The notes below the pieces were generated by a model. The model was not told where the DNA came from. It saw only the letters and a list, made by a program, of their open reading frames with translations, and made no database searches. Source: Alphaproteobacteria bacterium (GTDB taxonomy: Bacteria > Pseudomonadota > Alphaproteobacteria > Rhizobiales > Devosiaceae). Taken from it: a DNA stretch of 64,000 bases. Every line of letters begins with the position of its first letter. The first letter of the stretch is position 1. Shown here one piece after another: positions 1-9,566 of the stretch. The stretch spans positions 62,001 to 126,000 of the forward strand of contig JAHJWO010000054.1 of NCBI GenBank assembly GCA_018828145.1. Reading direction: 5' to 3'. Both the position numbers and the translations under genes were made by a program.

Positions 1-309
1 CTCCAGGGCCGAGCCGCAGACGGCGGGCTTGAGGTCATTGGTGCCCAGCATGATGATGACCATGTCGAGCGGCGAATGACTTTCCAGCAACGTTGGCAGG
101 ATGCGGGCGCCATTTCGGTCGGCATTGGCATACCAGTCGTCCGACGCCGTAGTGCGGCCGCCCAGCCCCTCGGCAATCACCCGTGCCTTGCCGCCCAGGC
201 CCTTTTCCAGCACGGTCGGCCAGCGGTCTTCATAGGCGTGCCGCGGCCCGTTGGGCTGCGGATTTGCCCCGAATGTCAGACTGTCGCCATAGGCGAGAAT
301 GGTCTTCAT
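1..309 (-). CDS. SGNH/GDSL-family hydrolase (arylesterase-like), 3' end outside window
   Basis: The 103 visible N-terminal residues begin MKTILAYGDSLTFG, the block I GDS motif with the nucleophilic Ser at residue 9. A block III-like GTND motif follows near residue 89. Enzymes of this family hydrolyse esters or lipids with a Ser-His-Asp triad; the substrate cannot be told here, and the His/Asp block lies beyond the window edge. The ATG has a good upstream purine-rich site (AAGGGG) and starts 12 bases after the pdhC stop, so the gene looks co-transcribed as the tail of the pdh operon. In related Hyphomicrobiales such a gene commonly sits between pdhC and lpdA, so lpdA may lie just outside the window (inference). 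Confidence 0.85.
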   Translation of the reverse strand, partial: MKTILAYGDSLTFGANPQPNGPRHAYEDRWPTVLEKGLGGKARVIAEGLGGRTTASDDWYANADRNGARILPTLLESHSPLDMVIIMLGTNDLKPAVCGSALE

Positions 310-321
310 GCGCCCTGCCCC

Positions 322-1710
322 TTAGGCCAGCATCATTACCGGATTTTCGATCAGGCCCTTGAACACGCCGAGCAGTTCGGCGCCCAATGCCCCATCCACC
401 GAACGGTGATCGCAGGAGAGGGTCACCGTCATGAAGTTGGCGATCTTGACCTGGCCGGCATCGGCATAGACACGCTCTTCGCCCACGCCGACGGCGAGGA
501 TTGTGCCATGCGGCGGGTTGATGACGGCGGCGAATTCCTTGATGCCGAACATGCCAAGGTTGGAAACCGAGGTCGCGCCACCCTGGTATTCATGCGGGGC
601 CAGCTTCTTGTTGCGGGCGCGGGTCGCCAGATCCTTGACCTCTTCGGAAATTTCCCGAAGCGTCTTGGTATCGCAGCTCTTGACCACCGGGGTGAACAGC
701 CCGCCGGGAACGGCGACCGCCACGGCAACGTCGCTGCGCTTGTGATAGAGGATGGAGTCACCTGCCCAGGTGGCATTGGCCATCGGCACCCGCTGCAAGG
801 CCACGGCCCAAGCCTTCATGATGAAGTCATTGACCGAGAGCTTGTAGGCGGGCTTGCCCTCCTTGCTCTTGGGCGCCTGGGCATTGATCTGCTCCCGCGC
901 CGCCAGCAGCGCATCGATCTTGCAGTCGAGCGTCAGGTAGAAATGCGGCACGGTCTGCTTGGATTCGGTCAGGCGCGCGGCCACGACCTTGCGCATGCCA
1001 TCGTTCGGCACCAGCTCGTAGCTGCCTTCCGGATAGAGCGCGAGAACCTGCGCCTTGGTCATGCCAGCCGGCGCAGCGCCACCAGCGGATGGCGCCGATG
1101 CGGCAGCCGCACCCGCAGCCTTGAGCGGGGTCTTGCCGGACTTGGCGGCTTCGACGTCGGACTTGACGACGCGGCCTTTCGGACCGGAACCGGAAATCGC
1201 CGAAACTTCGATGCCGGCTTCCTTGGCCAGGCGCCGAGCGAGCGGCGAGGCAAACACCTTGCCACCTTCGGACTTAGCAGCAGTCGGCGCGGGAGCGGCC
1301 TTGGCCTCGGGCGCTGCCTGTGTCTCCGCATTGGCGCGGGTCACGGCACCTGCATCACCCTTGGGCGCCTCGGCAGCCGGCTTGGGTGCCTCCGCCTTTG
1401 GCGCGTCAGCGGCCGGAGCAGCCTTGGGCGCCTCCGCCTTGGGCGCAGCAGCCGCATCGGCGCTTTCGCCTTCCTGCAGCAGCACGGCGATGACGGCATT
1501 GACCTTCACGCCCTCGGTGCCCTCAGCGACCATGATTTTGCCGATCTTGCCCTCGTCCACGGCCTCGACTTCCATCGTGGCCTTGTCGGTTTCGATTTCG
1601 GCGATCACGTCACCGGAGGAGACAGAGTCGCCTTCCTTGACGTGCCACTTGGCGAGCTTGCCCTCTTCCATCGTCGGAGAGAGCGCCGGCATGGTGATAT
1701 CGATTGGCAT
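322..1710 (-). CDS. pdhC: Pyruvate dehydrogenase complex dihydrolipoamide acetyltransferase (E2)
   Basis: This 462-residue E2 core enzyme moves the acetyl group from lipoamide to CoA. It has one N-terminal lipoyl domain ([10 protein letters not shown], lipoyl Lys at residue 43), an Ala/Pro/Lys-rich linker, an E3-binding domain ([19 protein letters not shown] then [11 protein letters not shown]), and the catalytic CoA acyltransferase domain ending with [11 protein letters not shown], the HxxxDG active site. I chose ATG 1710 over an upstream TTG in the same frame because [17 protein letters not shown] is the standard family N-terminus and an AGGTGA ribosome site lies just upstream. It starts 8 bases after the DUF5076 stop, in the pdh operon. 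Confidence 0.97.
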   Translation of the reverse strand: MPIDITMPALSPTMEEGKLAKWHVKEGDSVSSGDVIAEIETDKATMEVEAVDEGKIGKIMVAEGTEGVKVNAVIAVLLQEGESADAAAAPKAEAPKAAPAADAPKAEAPKPAAEAPKGDAGAVTRANAETQAAPEAKAAPAPTAAKSEGGKVFASPLARRLAKEAGIEVSAISGSGPKGRVVKSDVEAAKSGKTPLKAAGAAAASAPSAGGAAPAGMTKAQVLALYPEGSYELVPNDGMRKVVAARLTESKQTVPHFYLTLDCKIDALLAAREQINAQAPKSKEGKPAYKLSVNDFIMKAWAVALQRVPMANATWAGDSILYHKRSDVAVAVAVPGGLFTPVVKSCDTKTLREISEEVKDLATRARNKKLAPHEYQGGATSVSNLGMFGIKEFAAVINPPHGTILAVGVGEERVYADAGQVKIANFMTVTLSCDHRSVDGALGAELLGVFKGLIENPVMMLA

Positions 1711-1718
1711 TACTTCAC

Positions 1719-2042
1719 CTACTGTCTCGCCCGCCCGGTCGTGCCGGGATCGGTCATATTGTTCCATTCGGCGTCGAACAGCGATTTGATCGCCGCAAGC
1801 GCCTCCGCCTCGGACATCGAGCCCTCGGCCTCATAAATGCGGGCGGCGTGTCGGGCCACGTCGACCAACAGAATGCCCCACATGTGCGGATCCTCGAATC
1901 CACGCTGCATTGAGACCTGCAGTCCCTTATCGACGATCCAGGCACGGAATATCTCCGTGCTGTCGGCGTTGGACGCGCCGCCTGGAATTGGCAACTCTCT
2001 GGGAGCGCCAGTTCCCGCCGGTGGCTTCCGACGACCGAACAC
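1719..2042 (-). CDS. DUF5076 domain-containing protein
   Basis: A small soluble protein of 107 residues starting at GTG, with the start 4 bases past the pdhB stop. I recognise it as DUF5076-like from the [33 protein letters not shown] core followed by an acidic helical C-terminus ([19 protein letters not shown]). No catalytic motif or membrane segment is visible. Its position between pdhB and pdhC with very short gaps on both sides implies co-expression with the E1/E2 subunits. Function is unknown; a role in complex assembly or regulation would be a guess from position only. Confidence 0.8.
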   Translation of the reverse strand: MFGRRKPPAGTGAPRELPIPGGASNADSTEIFRAWIVDKGLQVSMQRGFEDPHMWGILLVDVARHAARIYEAEGSMSEAEALAAIKSLFDAEWNNMTDPGTTGRARQ

Positions 2043-2046
2043 CGCC

Positions 2047-3435
2047 CTAGCTCCGGTAGGTCACGGCGTTGACCGCCGCGATCACTTCATCGACGTTCGG
2101 CAGCGCCAGCTTTTCGAGGTTGGCGGCATAGGGCATGGGCACATCCTTGCCGGTGACGCGCATGACTGGCGCATCAAGATAATCGAAGGCCTGCTCCATG
2201 ACGCGGGCAGAGAGTTCGGAGCCGATACCGCCCTGCGGCCAGCCCTCTTCCACCGTCACCAGGCGCCCGGTCTTCTTGACCGAGGCGATCACAGTGTCGC
2301 TGTCCATGGGACGCAGGGTGCGCAGGTCGATCAGTTCGACATCGACGCCGGCGGCAACCAGCTTCTCGGTCGCCTGGGTGGCGTAGCGCATGCCCATGGA
2401 GAAGGAGACGATGGTGACATCGGCGCCCTTGCGGGCAATGCGGGCCTTGCCGATCGGCAGCACGAAGTCGTCGACCTTGGGCACGAGGCCGGTCGAGCCA
2501 TAGAGGATTTCGTTTTCGAGGAATACCACCGGGTTCGGCGAACGAATGGCGGCCTTGAGAAGGCCCTTGGCGTCCGCTGCGCTATAGGGCGCGATGACGG
2601 TGAGGCCGGGCACGTGGCTGTACCAGGCCGAATAATCCTGGCTGTGCTGCGCACCGACGCGGGCAGCCGCGCCATTGGGGCCGCGGAACACCATCGGCGC
2701 CTTGACCTGGCCGCCCGACATATAGAGCTGCTTGGCGGCGGAGTTGATGATCTGGTCGATCGCCTGCATGGCAAAGTTCCAGGTCATGAACTCAACGATC
2801 GGCTTGAGGCCGGCGAAAGCCGCGCCAACGGCCAGACCGGCAAAGCCATGCTCGGTGATCGGCGTATCGATGATGCGCTGGGGGCCGAATTCCTGCAGCA
2901 GGTTCTGGGTAATCTTGTAGGCACCCTGGTACTCGGCCACTTCCTCGCCCATGACGAAGACATCCTTGTCGCGGCGCAGTTCCTCGGCCATGGCCTCGTT
3001 CAGCGCCTGGCGCACGGTCATCTCGACCATTTCGACGCCTTCGGGCAGGTCGGGATCGCTCTGGGCTTCGAACTTGGGTGCTGCAGGCACCGCAGCCTGC
3101 GACGGCGCGGCCTCGGCGGCCTTTTCGGCCGCGACGACCGGCGCTTCGGATGGCTCGGGAGCGGTCTTGGCAACCGGAGCGGCCTCAGCGGTCTCGCCCT
3201 CGGCCAGGACCAGGGCAATCGGCGTATTGACCAGGACGCCTTCGGTGCCTTCGGCGATCAGCAGTTCCTTGACCACGCCTTCATCGACCGACTCGACTTC
3301 CATCGTCGCCTTGTCGGTCTCGATCTCGGCCAGAACGTCACCGGACTTGACGGTATCGCCGACCTTCACCAGCCATTTGGACAGCTTGCCCTCTTCCATG
3401 GTGGGCGACAGCGCGGGCATCAGGATTTGGGGCAT
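2047..3435 (-). CDS. pdhB: Pyruvate dehydrogenase E1 component beta subunit with N-terminal lipoyl domain
   Basis: This 462-residue protein forms the E1 heterotetramer with PdhA and decarboxylates pyruvate using thiamine diphosphate. Residues 1-75 are a biotinyl/lipoyl domain ([15 protein letters not shown], Lys 42), and an Ala/Pro/Glu linker leads to the transketolase-like domain from about residue 135 ([18 protein letters not shown], then [12 protein letters not shown]). The C-terminal transketolase domain contains LRTLRPMD and [10 protein letters not shown]. The added lipoyl domain on E1-beta is typical of alphaproteobacteria and means the complex has two kinds of lipoylated subunit. The gene is the third of the operon, one base from the upstream membrane-protein gene. 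Confidence 0.97.
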   Translation of the reverse strand: MPQILMPALSPTMEEGKLSKWLVKVGDTVKSGDVLAEIETDKATMEVESVDEGVVKELLIAEGTEGVLVNTPIALVLAEGETAEAAPVAKTAPEPSEAPVVAAEKAAEAAPSQAAVPAAPKFEAQSDPDLPEGVEMVEMTVRQALNEAMAEELRRDKDVFVMGEEVAEYQGAYKITQNLLQEFGPQRIIDTPITEHGFAGLAVGAAFAGLKPIVEFMTWNFAMQAIDQIINSAAKQLYMSGGQVKAPMVFRGPNGAAARVGAQHSQDYSAWYSHVPGLTVIAPYSAADAKGLLKAAIRSPNPVVFLENEILYGSTGLVPKVDDFVLPIGKARIARKGADVTIVSFSMGMRYATQATEKLVAAGVDVELIDLRTLRPMDSDTVIASVKKTGRLVTVEEGWPQGGIGSELSARVMEQAFDYLDAPVMRVTGKDVPMPYAANLEKLALPNVDEVIAAVNAVTYRS

Positions 3436-3436
3436 A

Positions 3437-3838
3437 TCAGCTCTCCAGCAGAAGGGCGCCGGGCATGATAGCCACGCGGCGATTGTCGGTATTGAAGGCG
3501 AATTCGGCAGGGATGACGCGAGGATCGTTGATCAGCCCCGACTGGGCGGAAGCGCTATCCAGCGCCGGCGCCTGGTTGATTGTCCAACTGCTGAGGGCCA
3601 GCCCCAGCAGCAGGAATACGATGAAGGCAATCACGGCGCGCTTGTAGATATTGAGCGGGTGCGCGGCGGCCGGGCCCGCCTTGGCTTCGAGCTGGCGGAA
3701 TTTCCACCAGCCCAGCGGCATGAATGAGGCCAGCCGCTCGCTTGCCGGGGCCACCCGAACCATCGCGACGGCCTGCATGACCGCTATGGCGAGGGTGAGA
3801 ACCGCAAAGAGCGTGATGACGCCGAGCAGAACGCTCAT
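3437..3838 (-). CDS. Hypothetical membrane protein inside the pdh operon
   Basis: I do not recognise this 133-residue protein. It has an N-terminal hydrophobic helix (about residues 3-26), a basic stretch with two Trp ([11 protein letters not shown]), a second hydrophobic helix (about 69-88), and a polar tail that ends MPGALLLES. The topology suggests a two-pass inner-membrane protein. The ATG follows the pdhA stop by 8 bases and the TGA lies 1 base before the pdhB start, so it is surely co-transcribed and probably translationally coupled. Whether it has any role in pyruvate oxidation is unknown. It could simply be a hitchhiking gene. Confidence 0.8.
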   Translation of the reverse strand: MSVLLGVITLFAVLTLAIAVMQAVAMVRVAPASERLASFMPLGWWKFRQLEAKAGPAAAHPLNIYKRAVIAFIVFLLLGLALSSWTINQAPALDSASAQSGLINDPRVIPAEFAFNTDNRRVAIMPGALLLES

Positions 3839-3846
3839 CTATCGCC

Positions 3847-4866
3847 TCAGGCGCTGATGGTGATGTCGGTCCAGAGCTCGGATGCATCCGGCTCGGGATC
3901 GTTGGTGGCAAAATCCGCGGCCGCCGTGACCACGGCGCGGATGTCATTCTCGATGTCCTTGAGCGATTCCTCGCTCTCGGCACCGGATTCCAAGAGGCGC
4001 GCCCTGACCTGCTCGATCGGGTCGCGCTCCTGGCGATACTTGGTCACTTCGTCCTTGGAGCGATATTTCGCCGGGTCGGACATGGAATGGCCGCGATAAC
4101 GATAGGTCAGCATTTCGAGGATGAACGGGCCCTTGCCCGAGCGGGCATGCTCGATGGCGCGCTTGGCGGCGTCGTAGACCATGCGCACATCCATGCCGTC
4201 GACCTGCTCGCCCGGAATGTCGAACGAGGCGCCGCGCATGGAGAAATCGGTGGTTGCCGCTGCACGCTCGATCGAGGTGCCCATTGCATATTTGTTGTTT
4301 TCGATGATGAAGACGACCGGCAGGTTCCAGAGCTTGGCCATATTGAAGCTCTCATAAACCTGGCCCTGGTTGGCCGCGCCATCGCCGAAATAGGCCAGCG
4401 ACACGGAGCCGTCGCCCTTGTACTTGGCCGCAAAGGCCAGACCAGTGCCGAGCGAGACCTGTGCACCGACAATGCCATTGCCGCCGTAGAACTTGTGCTC
4501 GTTGCTGAACATGTGCATCGAGCCGCCCTTGCCTCTCGACAGGCCACCCTGGCGACCGGTCAGCTCGGCCATGACGCCCTTGGGGTCCAGCCCCATGACC
4601 AGCATGTGGCCGTGGTCGCGATAGCCGGTGATCTGGGCGTCCTTGCCCTTCTCGCTGGCCATGGTGATGCCGGTGACCACGGCTTCCTGGCCGATATAGA
4701 GGTGGCAGAATCCACCGATCAGACCCATGCCATACATCTGGCCGGCCTTTTCCTCGAAACGCCGGATCAGCAGCATCTCGCGATATGCCTCGCGGTCCTG
4801 ATCCGTGGTGAATTGAGGTACATTGGATTGCGTCTTGGCCTTGGTGGCCACAGCCTTACGCGCCAT
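3847..4866 (-). CDS. pdhA: Pyruvate dehydrogenase E1 component alpha subunit
   Basis: This 339-residue protein is the thiamine-diphosphate-binding subunit of pyruvate dehydrogenase E1. The ThDP motif is intact: GDG at residues 161-163 and NN at 190-191, with the Mg-binding spacing between them. The mobile loop YRYRGHSMSDPAKYRSKDE, the segment phosphorylated in eukaryotic homologues, is present in the C-terminal third. I chose ATG 4866 (MARKAVATKAKTQ) over an upstream in-frame start because of the GGAGCG site and the family's N-terminal length. It is the first gene of the operon pdhA - membrane protein - pdhB - DUF5076 - pdhC - GDSL hydrolase. Confidence 0.97.
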   Translation of the reverse strand: MARKAVATKAKTQSNVPQFTTDQDREAYREMLLIRRFEEKAGQMYGMGLIGGFCHLYIGQEAVVTGITMASEKGKDAQITGYRDHGHMLVMGLDPKGVMAELTGRQGGLSRGKGGSMHMFSNEHKFYGGNGIVGAQVSLGTGLAFAAKYKGDGSVSLAYFGDGAANQGQVYESFNMAKLWNLPVVFIIENNKYAMGTSIERAAATTDFSMRGASFDIPGEQVDGMDVRMVYDAAKRAIEHARSGKGPFILEMLTYRYRGHSMSDPAKYRSKDEVTKYRQERDPIEQVRARLLESGAESEESLKDIENDIRAVVTAAADFATNDPEPDASELWTDITISA

Positions 4867-4925
4867 AGAGAACGCTCCGCATCGAAATGGATTTGCCGCT
4901 TGGCCCGAGTTGGCCACACTTGCGC

Positions 4926-4955
4926 ATCATAGTGCAAGCAATGCAGGGAAAGCAA
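4926..4955 (-). promoter_or_regulatory. Candidate sigma-70 promoter for the pdh operon
   Basis: On the minus strand a TTGCTT (-35) and a TATGAT (-10) are separated by 18 bases. They end about 60 bases upstream of the pdhA ATG. The -10 matches the consensus at five of six positions. This is a by-eye call with no transcription-start support. Confidence 0.4.
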
Positions 4956-4981
4956 TGCTCCCGCGGTCGGGCGGATCGCAG

Positions 4982-5380
4982 TTAGAGTGTTGAATCTGCT
5001 TGGATAAGTTGCATTAACTCATCTGTGGCTAATTCTTCAAATTTACCGGAAAGCGGTTTACCCGACTCCGGATCGACCATGACGATGATGTCGTCTGCAT
5101 GAGCCATGTTCAGGAGGGCCCTGGCCCGCTCCGTGACAATATCGGGATCAAGCCGTCGCGTATCCATCAGAGTGGCGCGGTGACGATAGGCGTCGATCTC
5201 GGCCTGGAGGGCCGATGACCGCGCCTTGAGCTGGTCGATATCGAGCAGGATCTGCGTGCGGTTCTCGATGCCGAACTGCCCGCCAATGGCGGAAAAGCCC
5301 AGATAGCCCTGAAAACCCAGTAATGCCACGGTCAGCGCAAGCGGGCGCCAGAATGGGGGACGTTTGAGGCGGGTGGGCAT
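4982..5380 (-). CDS. ftsB: FtsB/DivIC-family septum formation protein
   Basis: This 132-residue single-pass protein is a divisome component: FtsB-like proteins bridge FtsL and FtsQ and help activate septal peptidoglycan synthesis. It has a short basic cytoplasmic N-terminus, a membrane helix at about residues 12-34, then a coiled-coil periplasmic segment (ILLDIDQLKARSSALQAEIDAYRHR). A DPDIVTERARALLNMAHADDIIV block typical of the DivIC family in alphaproteobacteria follows. I used the ATG at 5380; a TTG two codons upstream is also possible. It sits upstream of pdhA on the same strand, 115 bases away, as often seen in this order. Confidence 0.88.
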   Translation of the reverse strand: MPTRLKRPPFWRPLALTVALLGFQGYLGFSAIGGQFGIENRTQILLDIDQLKARSSALQAEIDAYRHRATLMDTRRLDPDIVTERARALLNMAHADDIIVMVDPESGKPLSGKFEELATDELMQLIQADSTL

Positions 5381-5450
5381 GGGCAAACCATCAGTGAACC
5401 GCCCGACTATGGCTCACAAGGGCTTAACGCCGGGTTTCGCAGCGCCTAGC

Positions 5451-5645
5451 TCAGGAGCGCAAATTGCCCATCGACGCCTGAAAATACCACACGCCGGCCC
5501 AGATCAGGGCGAGCAGCAGTAGCCAGCTGGCAAAGGCCAGAACCAGGATGACGGATAGTCTGTGTCGCTTCAGCCATTCAATTCCGGCCCTTGGGTAGCC
5601 GAAAGTCAGCAGGCGTTCGTATAGCAGGTCCAACCCGGCGCGCAT
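5451..5645 (-). CDS. Small hypothetical single-pass membrane protein
   Basis: A predicted 64-residue protein (MRAGLDLLYERLLTFGYPRAG...). A basic half (EWLKRHRL) is followed by one long hydrophobic, Trp-rich helix (about residues 29-53) and a short tail. The frame opens further upstream (to 5687) but the ATG at 5645 is the only ATG start. No family is recognised. It lies 70 bases upstream of ftsB on the same strand. The GC-rich codon use is normal for the window, but with this length it could still be spurious. Confidence 0.5.
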   Translation of the reverse strand: MRAGLDLLYERLLTFGYPRAGIEWLKRHRLSVILVLAFASWLLLLALIWAGVWYFQASMGNLRS

Positions 5646-5720
5646 CGTTTCGTCCGATCTCTTTCGCCACGGACAATAGGCGCACATTTCCAGCCCATTG
5701 GAAATGCAATTAAAGTGCGA

Positions 5721-5736
5721 TTCAAACTTGTTTGAA
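5721..5736. promoter_or_regulatory. 16-bp palindrome, possible operator
   Basis: TTCAAAC-TT-GTTTGAA has two perfect 7-base arms and is embedded in an AT-rich stretch that stands out from the GC-rich surroundings. It lies 75 bases upstream of the small membrane protein gene (minus strand) and just beyond the 3' end of the Dabb gene. It resembles a dimeric-repressor operator. No cognate regulator is identifiable. Confidence 0.3.
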
Positions 5737-5779
5737 CTGGCGCAGGAGGCCGGGCTGCCCCGGGCTCGCGCCCTGGGTC

Positions 5780-6073
5780 CTAGTCGAGCGCTACGTAGTC
5801 GATTTCGAGGAAATCGGCCACCTCGGGCAGCCAGCGATCGCGCACGAATGCCACGTGGTCGGGATGGTCATTGTATCCCGCATAAGCGGCCTTGTCGGCG
5901 AACTCCATGGAAAAGCCGAAGGCATAGCCGTTCTTGGGACTGACCTGGCGCAGCTGCTCGAACTTTTCGACGCCCGGAATCTGTTCCAGCACCCTGGCAT
6001 CGCGCAGAAAGGCGCCCTCCTCCGCCGAGCCGGCAGCATGCTTGAGCGTGAAGACGACGGTGTGGCGGATCAT
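5780..6073 (-). CDS. Dabb-family (stress-responsive alpha/beta-barrel) protein
   Basis: A 97-residue protein beginning MIRHTVVFTLKH, the hallmark of the dimeric alpha/beta-barrel (Dabb) fold. It continues with a central PGVEKFEQLRQVSPKNGYAFGFSMEF and HPDHVAFVRDRWLPEVADFLEIDY near the end. Members are small stress-induced proteins or cyclases of unknown substrate. The ATG at 6073 has a GAGGAA site; a longer frame to 6100 lacks one. It follows prs on the same strand with a 51-base gap, so co-transcription is likely. Confidence 0.88.
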   Translation of the reverse strand: MIRHTVVFTLKHAAGSAEEGAFLRDARVLEQIPGVEKFEQLRQVSPKNGYAFGFSMEFADKAAYAGYNDHPDHVAFVRDRWLPEVADFLEIDYVALD

Positions 6074-6124
6074 GCCTGTTCCTCGGGTTCTATTTGCCAA
6101 TGGCCGGCTGCAGTCGCGCTGTCG

Positions 6125-7096
6125 CTATTCTGCGGCGGCGCGGTCGCTCAGCGGCACGTCATGGAAGATCGCACTGACCGACTCGCCGCTGTTGATACGG
6201 CGCATCGCCTCGGCCAGGGCCGGCGCGACGGAGAGGACGGTCAGCTTGTCGACGACCCGGTCGGGCGCAATCGGCAGCGTATTGGTGCAGACAATCTCGC
6301 TCAAATCCGGCTGCGCCGCCAGCCGCTGCAGCGCCGAGCCGGCGAAGATGCCATGGGTGCAGGCAATGCGGATCGAGCGGGCGCCATTGACCCGCAGATG
6401 CGCCATCAGCTCGATCATCGAGCCGCCGCTGGCGATCTCGTCATCCAGCACGATGACATCGCGGCCGCTCACCTCGCCAATAATGGCCGAGATGCGCACC
6501 TGGGTGTCGCTGATGCGCTCCTTGGCGCCGGCGGCCACCGGGGTACCAAGGCGCTTGGCGAAGACGGCGGCGGATTTGGCATTGCCCAGATCGGGCGATA
6601 CGACAACGGCATTGCTGAGATCGTAGCGCTGGAAATAGGCTGCCAGCTCGCTCAAGGCATGCAGGTGATCGACCGGCACGCTGAAAAAGCCATGCACCTG
6701 CGGGGAATGCAGCGTCATGGTCAGGACGCGGTTGACGCCGGCCGTTGCCAGCAGGTCGGCCACCAGCCGACCGCCCAGCGAGATGCGCGGCGCGTCCTTC
6801 TTGTCGGATCGGGCATAGGAATAGTGCGGAATGACGGCGGTGATCCGGGCCGCCGAGGCGCCGCGCGCGGCATCGGCCATCAGCAGCAGTTCCACCAGAT
6901 GGTCCTGCACCGGGGCGCTGAGCGTCTGGATCAGGAACACATCCTGCTCGCGGCAATTGGCCTGCAACTGCACTTCGAGGCAGTCATTGGAAAACCGCTT
7001 CACCATTGTCGGATGCAGCGGCACCCCGAGCTGGGTGCAGATTTCCGCGGCCAGTTGAGGATGCGCGCTACCACCGAACACAGCGATCTGGTTCAT
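6125..7096 (-). CDS. Divergent ribose-phosphate pyrophosphokinase (PRPP synthetase), class III-like
   Basis: This 323-residue protein belongs to the PRPP synthetase family (ribose 5-phosphate + ATP to PRPP). It has KRFSN, VIPHYSYARSDKK near residues 88-100, LHSPQVHGFF near 129-138 and VVVSPDLGNAKSAA near 164-177. The PRPP-binding loop reads LDDEIASGGS (217-226) instead of the usual bacterial DDIIDTAGT, and the flexible loop is AKERISDTQV. Both resemble archaeal class III enzymes (DDIISTGGT, KRRLSPTEV). It may be a second paralogue beside a canonical prs elsewhere. The ATG has a strong GGAGGA site. Confidence 0.85.
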   Translation of the reverse strand: MNQIAVFGGSAHPQLAAEICTQLGVPLHPTMVKRFSNDCLEVQLQANCREQDVFLIQTLSAPVQDHLVELLLMADAARGASAARITAVIPHYSYARSDKKDAPRISLGGRLVADLLATAGVNRVLTMTLHSPQVHGFFSVPVDHLHALSELAAYFQRYDLSNAVVVSPDLGNAKSAAVFAKRLGTPVAAGAKERISDTQVRISAIIGEVSGRDVIVLDDEIASGGSMIELMAHLRVNGARSIRIACTHGIFAGSALQRLAAQPDLSEIVCTNTLPIAPDRVVDKLTVLSVAPALAEAMRRINSGESVSAIFHDVPLSDRAAAE

Positions 7097-7163
7097 CGGA
7101 CATCCTCCAAGCGCGGGCGATGCCTGCCTCTAGCGCATGCGCGCTTTTGGGGCAAGCTGGGCC

Positions 7164-9443
7164 TTATGTTTCCAGCGCCTCCGTTGCGGCGATGGCAGCC
7201 ATGTTCACAATCCCGCGGCTGGTTACCGACGGCGCAAGAATATGAGCCGGCGAGCGCGGGCCCATCAGGATGGGGCCGACCGACAGCGCATTGTTCATTT
7301 CCTTGAGCAGGGTCATGGACAGGTTTGCCGCGTCGAGATTGGGGAAGATCAGGAGGTTGGCTTCACCGCCGAGCACGCTGTCGGGAATGTAGCGCTCGCG
7401 CAGTTCCTGGCTCAGCGCCAGATCACCCTGCATCTCGCCTTCCACGATCATGGTCGGGGCCAGGGACTTCAGCTTCTGATAGGCCTCGCGCATCTTGAAG
7501 GCGCTCTCGCCGTCGCGCGAACCAAAGTTGGAATAGCTCAGCAGCGCCACCTTCGCTTCGATATTGAAGCGCTTGAGGTGGTCACGGGCCTGCAGAGCGA
7601 TGCCGACGATCTCGTCGGCGGTCGGATCCTGGTTCACATAGGTGTCCGCGAGGAAGAAGGCGCCGCGCGGCATGATCAGCATGGAGAGCGCCGAAACATC
7701 GGCAACGCCATCCTGCAGCCCGATGATGGAGCGGATGTCGCGCACATGCTTGATGAAGCGGCCCTGCAATCCGCAGATCAGCGAGTCGGCCTCGCCGCGC
7801 TTGACCGCAAGAGCCCCGATCACCGTGGTATTGGTGCGCACGACCTGACGTGCCGTATCCGGCGTCACGCCATCACGCCCGACCAGCGAGTGGAACAGCG
7901 TTACGTAATCGCGGTAGCGCGGATCGTCTTCAGGGTTGATGACCTCGAAGTCCGTGCCCGGGCGCAGGTTGAGGCCGAAGCGCTCGATGCGTGCCTCGAT
8001 GACGGCCGGACGGCCGATCAGGATCGGGCGGGCAATGCGTTCTTCGAGCAGCACCTGGGTGGCGCGCAACACGCGCTCATCCTCGCCATCGGCGAAGGCT
8101 ATGCGCTTGTTCTGGCCCTGCGCGCGGTCGATGATAGGCTTCATCACCAGGCCGGAGCGGAATACGAAGCGGTTGAGCCCGTCCATATAGGCGTCCCAAT
8201 CGGCGATCGGCTTCTTGGCCACCCCCGATTCCATCGCCGCACGGGCCACGGCCGGCGCGATGCGCAGAATCAGCCGCTGGTCGAAGGGATTGGGAATGAT
8301 GTGGTCAGGGCCGAACACCGCAGGCGCGCCGGACGGCGATACTTCGAGGCCCGGTTCGTGCGCCAGCTTGGCGATGGCGCGCACGGCGGCCAGCTTCATT
8401 TCCTCATTGATCGTGGTGGCGCTCACGTCGAGCGCGCCGCGGAAGATGAAGGGGAAGCAGAGGACGTTGTTGACCTGATTGGGGTAGTCCGAACGGCCCG
8501 TGCAAACCATGGCGTCAGGGCGGGTGGCCTTGGCCAGTTCCGGGCTGATTTCGGGGTTGGGATTGGCCAGCGCGAGGATCAGCGGGCGCGGGGCCATCTT
8601 GAGCAGCATTTCCGGCGTCAACGCACCGGGCCCGGACAGCCCGACGAATACATCCGCGCCTTCGATCACTTCGGCCAGCGTGGTGGCTTCGCTGGTGCGG
8701 CGGAACTGGCCGCGCCACTTGTCATTCACATCGTTGCGCTTGTGGGTGACCAAGCCATCCTTGTCGGCGACCCAGATATTCTCATGCTTGGCGCCGAGCG
8801 CGACCAGCACGTTGAGGCAGGCAATGGCCGCGGCCCCTGCCCCGGAGGCGCAGATCTTGACGTCCTCGATCTTCTTGCCCTTGAGCTCGAGACCATTGAG
8901 GACGGCGGCGCCGACGATGATCGCCGTGCCATGCTGATCATCATGAAATACCGGGATCGGCATACGGGCCCGCAGGGCCTCTTCAATCTCGAAACAGTCC
9001 GGAGCGCGGATGTCTTCGAGATTGATGCCGCCAAAAGTCGGCCAGAGCGGCGCCACGGCATCGATGAACTTGGTCGGGTCGATCTCGTCGATCTCAAGAT
9101 CGAACACGTCGATACCGGCAAATTTCTTGAACAGGACGGCCTTGCCCTCCATCACCGGCTTGGAGGCCAGCGCGCCGATATTGCCAAGGCCCAGCACGGC
9201 CGTGCCATTTGAAATGACGGCAACGAGGTTTTGCCGGGAGGTGTAGCGCGCCACCGCATCCGGATTTTCCGCGATTTCCTCGCAAGGCGCGGCGACGCCC
9301 GGCGAATAGGCCAGGGCCAGGTCGCGCTGGTTGCCCAGCGGCTTGGTCGCCTGGATCTCCAGCTTGCCTGGCTTGGGAAACTCGTGGAAATGCAGGGCCG
9401 CTTCGCGCAGGGCTTTCCGCTGTTCGTTGACGTCGGTCGTCAC
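7164..9443 (-). CDS. maeB: NADP-dependent malic enzyme with C-terminal phosphotransacetylase-like domain
   Basis: This 759-residue protein decarboxylates malate to pyruvate, making NADPH. The malic enzyme domain occupies about residues 1-430 ([27 protein letters not shown], the Rossmann segment [29 protein letters not shown]). The C-terminal 330 residues resemble phosphotransacetylase, which in this family is generally regulatory rather than catalytic. The start is GTG 9443, supported by a near-perfect GAGGAGGA site 6 bases upstream. Length is usual for the hybrid MaeB class. It stands alone, between prs and the EAL gene. Confidence 0.96.
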   Translation of the reverse strand: MTTDVNEQRKALREAALHFHEFPKPGKLEIQATKPLGNQRDLALAYSPGVAAPCEEIAENPDAVARYTSRQNLVAVISNGTAVLGLGNIGALASKPVMEGKAVLFKKFAGIDVFDLEIDEIDPTKFIDAVAPLWPTFGGINLEDIRAPDCFEIEEALRARMPIPVFHDDQHGTAIIVGAAVLNGLELKGKKIEDVKICASGAGAAAIACLNVLVALGAKHENIWVADKDGLVTHKRNDVNDKWRGQFRRTSEATTLAEVIEGADVFVGLSGPGALTPEMLLKMAPRPLILALANPNPEISPELAKATRPDAMVCTGRSDYPNQVNNVLCFPFIFRGALDVSATTINEEMKLAAVRAIAKLAHEPGLEVSPSGAPAVFGPDHIIPNPFDQRLILRIAPAVARAAMESGVAKKPIADWDAYMDGLNRFVFRSGLVMKPIIDRAQGQNKRIAFADGEDERVLRATQVLLEERIARPILIGRPAVIEARIERFGLNLRPGTDFEVINPEDDPRYRDYVTLFHSLVGRDGVTPDTARQVVRTNTTVIGALAVKRGEADSLICGLQGRFIKHVRDIRSIIGLQDGVADVSALSMLIMPRGAFFLADTYVNQDPTADEIVGIALQARDHLKRFNIEAKVALLSYSNFGSRDGESAFKMREAYQKLKSLAPTMIVEGEMQGDLALSQELRERYIPDSVLGGEANLLIFPNLDAANLSMTLLKEMNNALSVGPILMGPRSPAHILAPSVTSRGIVNMAAIAATEALET

Positions 9444-9566
9444 GCAATCCTCCTCGCCCGCGTCCAGTTGGCGACGGGCATAGCTTCAGGCAGCGTTGGT
9501 GCCATCAAATGCCGTCAATGGAAAGTGGGTAAGTCCGGTGCGGGATGAAACTAAAGTCGCAAAGGC

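Noticed and set aside
76..1836. 586-codon plus-strand open frame over pdhC
   Set aside because: It is an antisense shadow in high-GC sequence. The minus strand encodes a textbook E2 with lipoyl and HxxxDG motifs; the plus reading has no domain and low-complexity composition.
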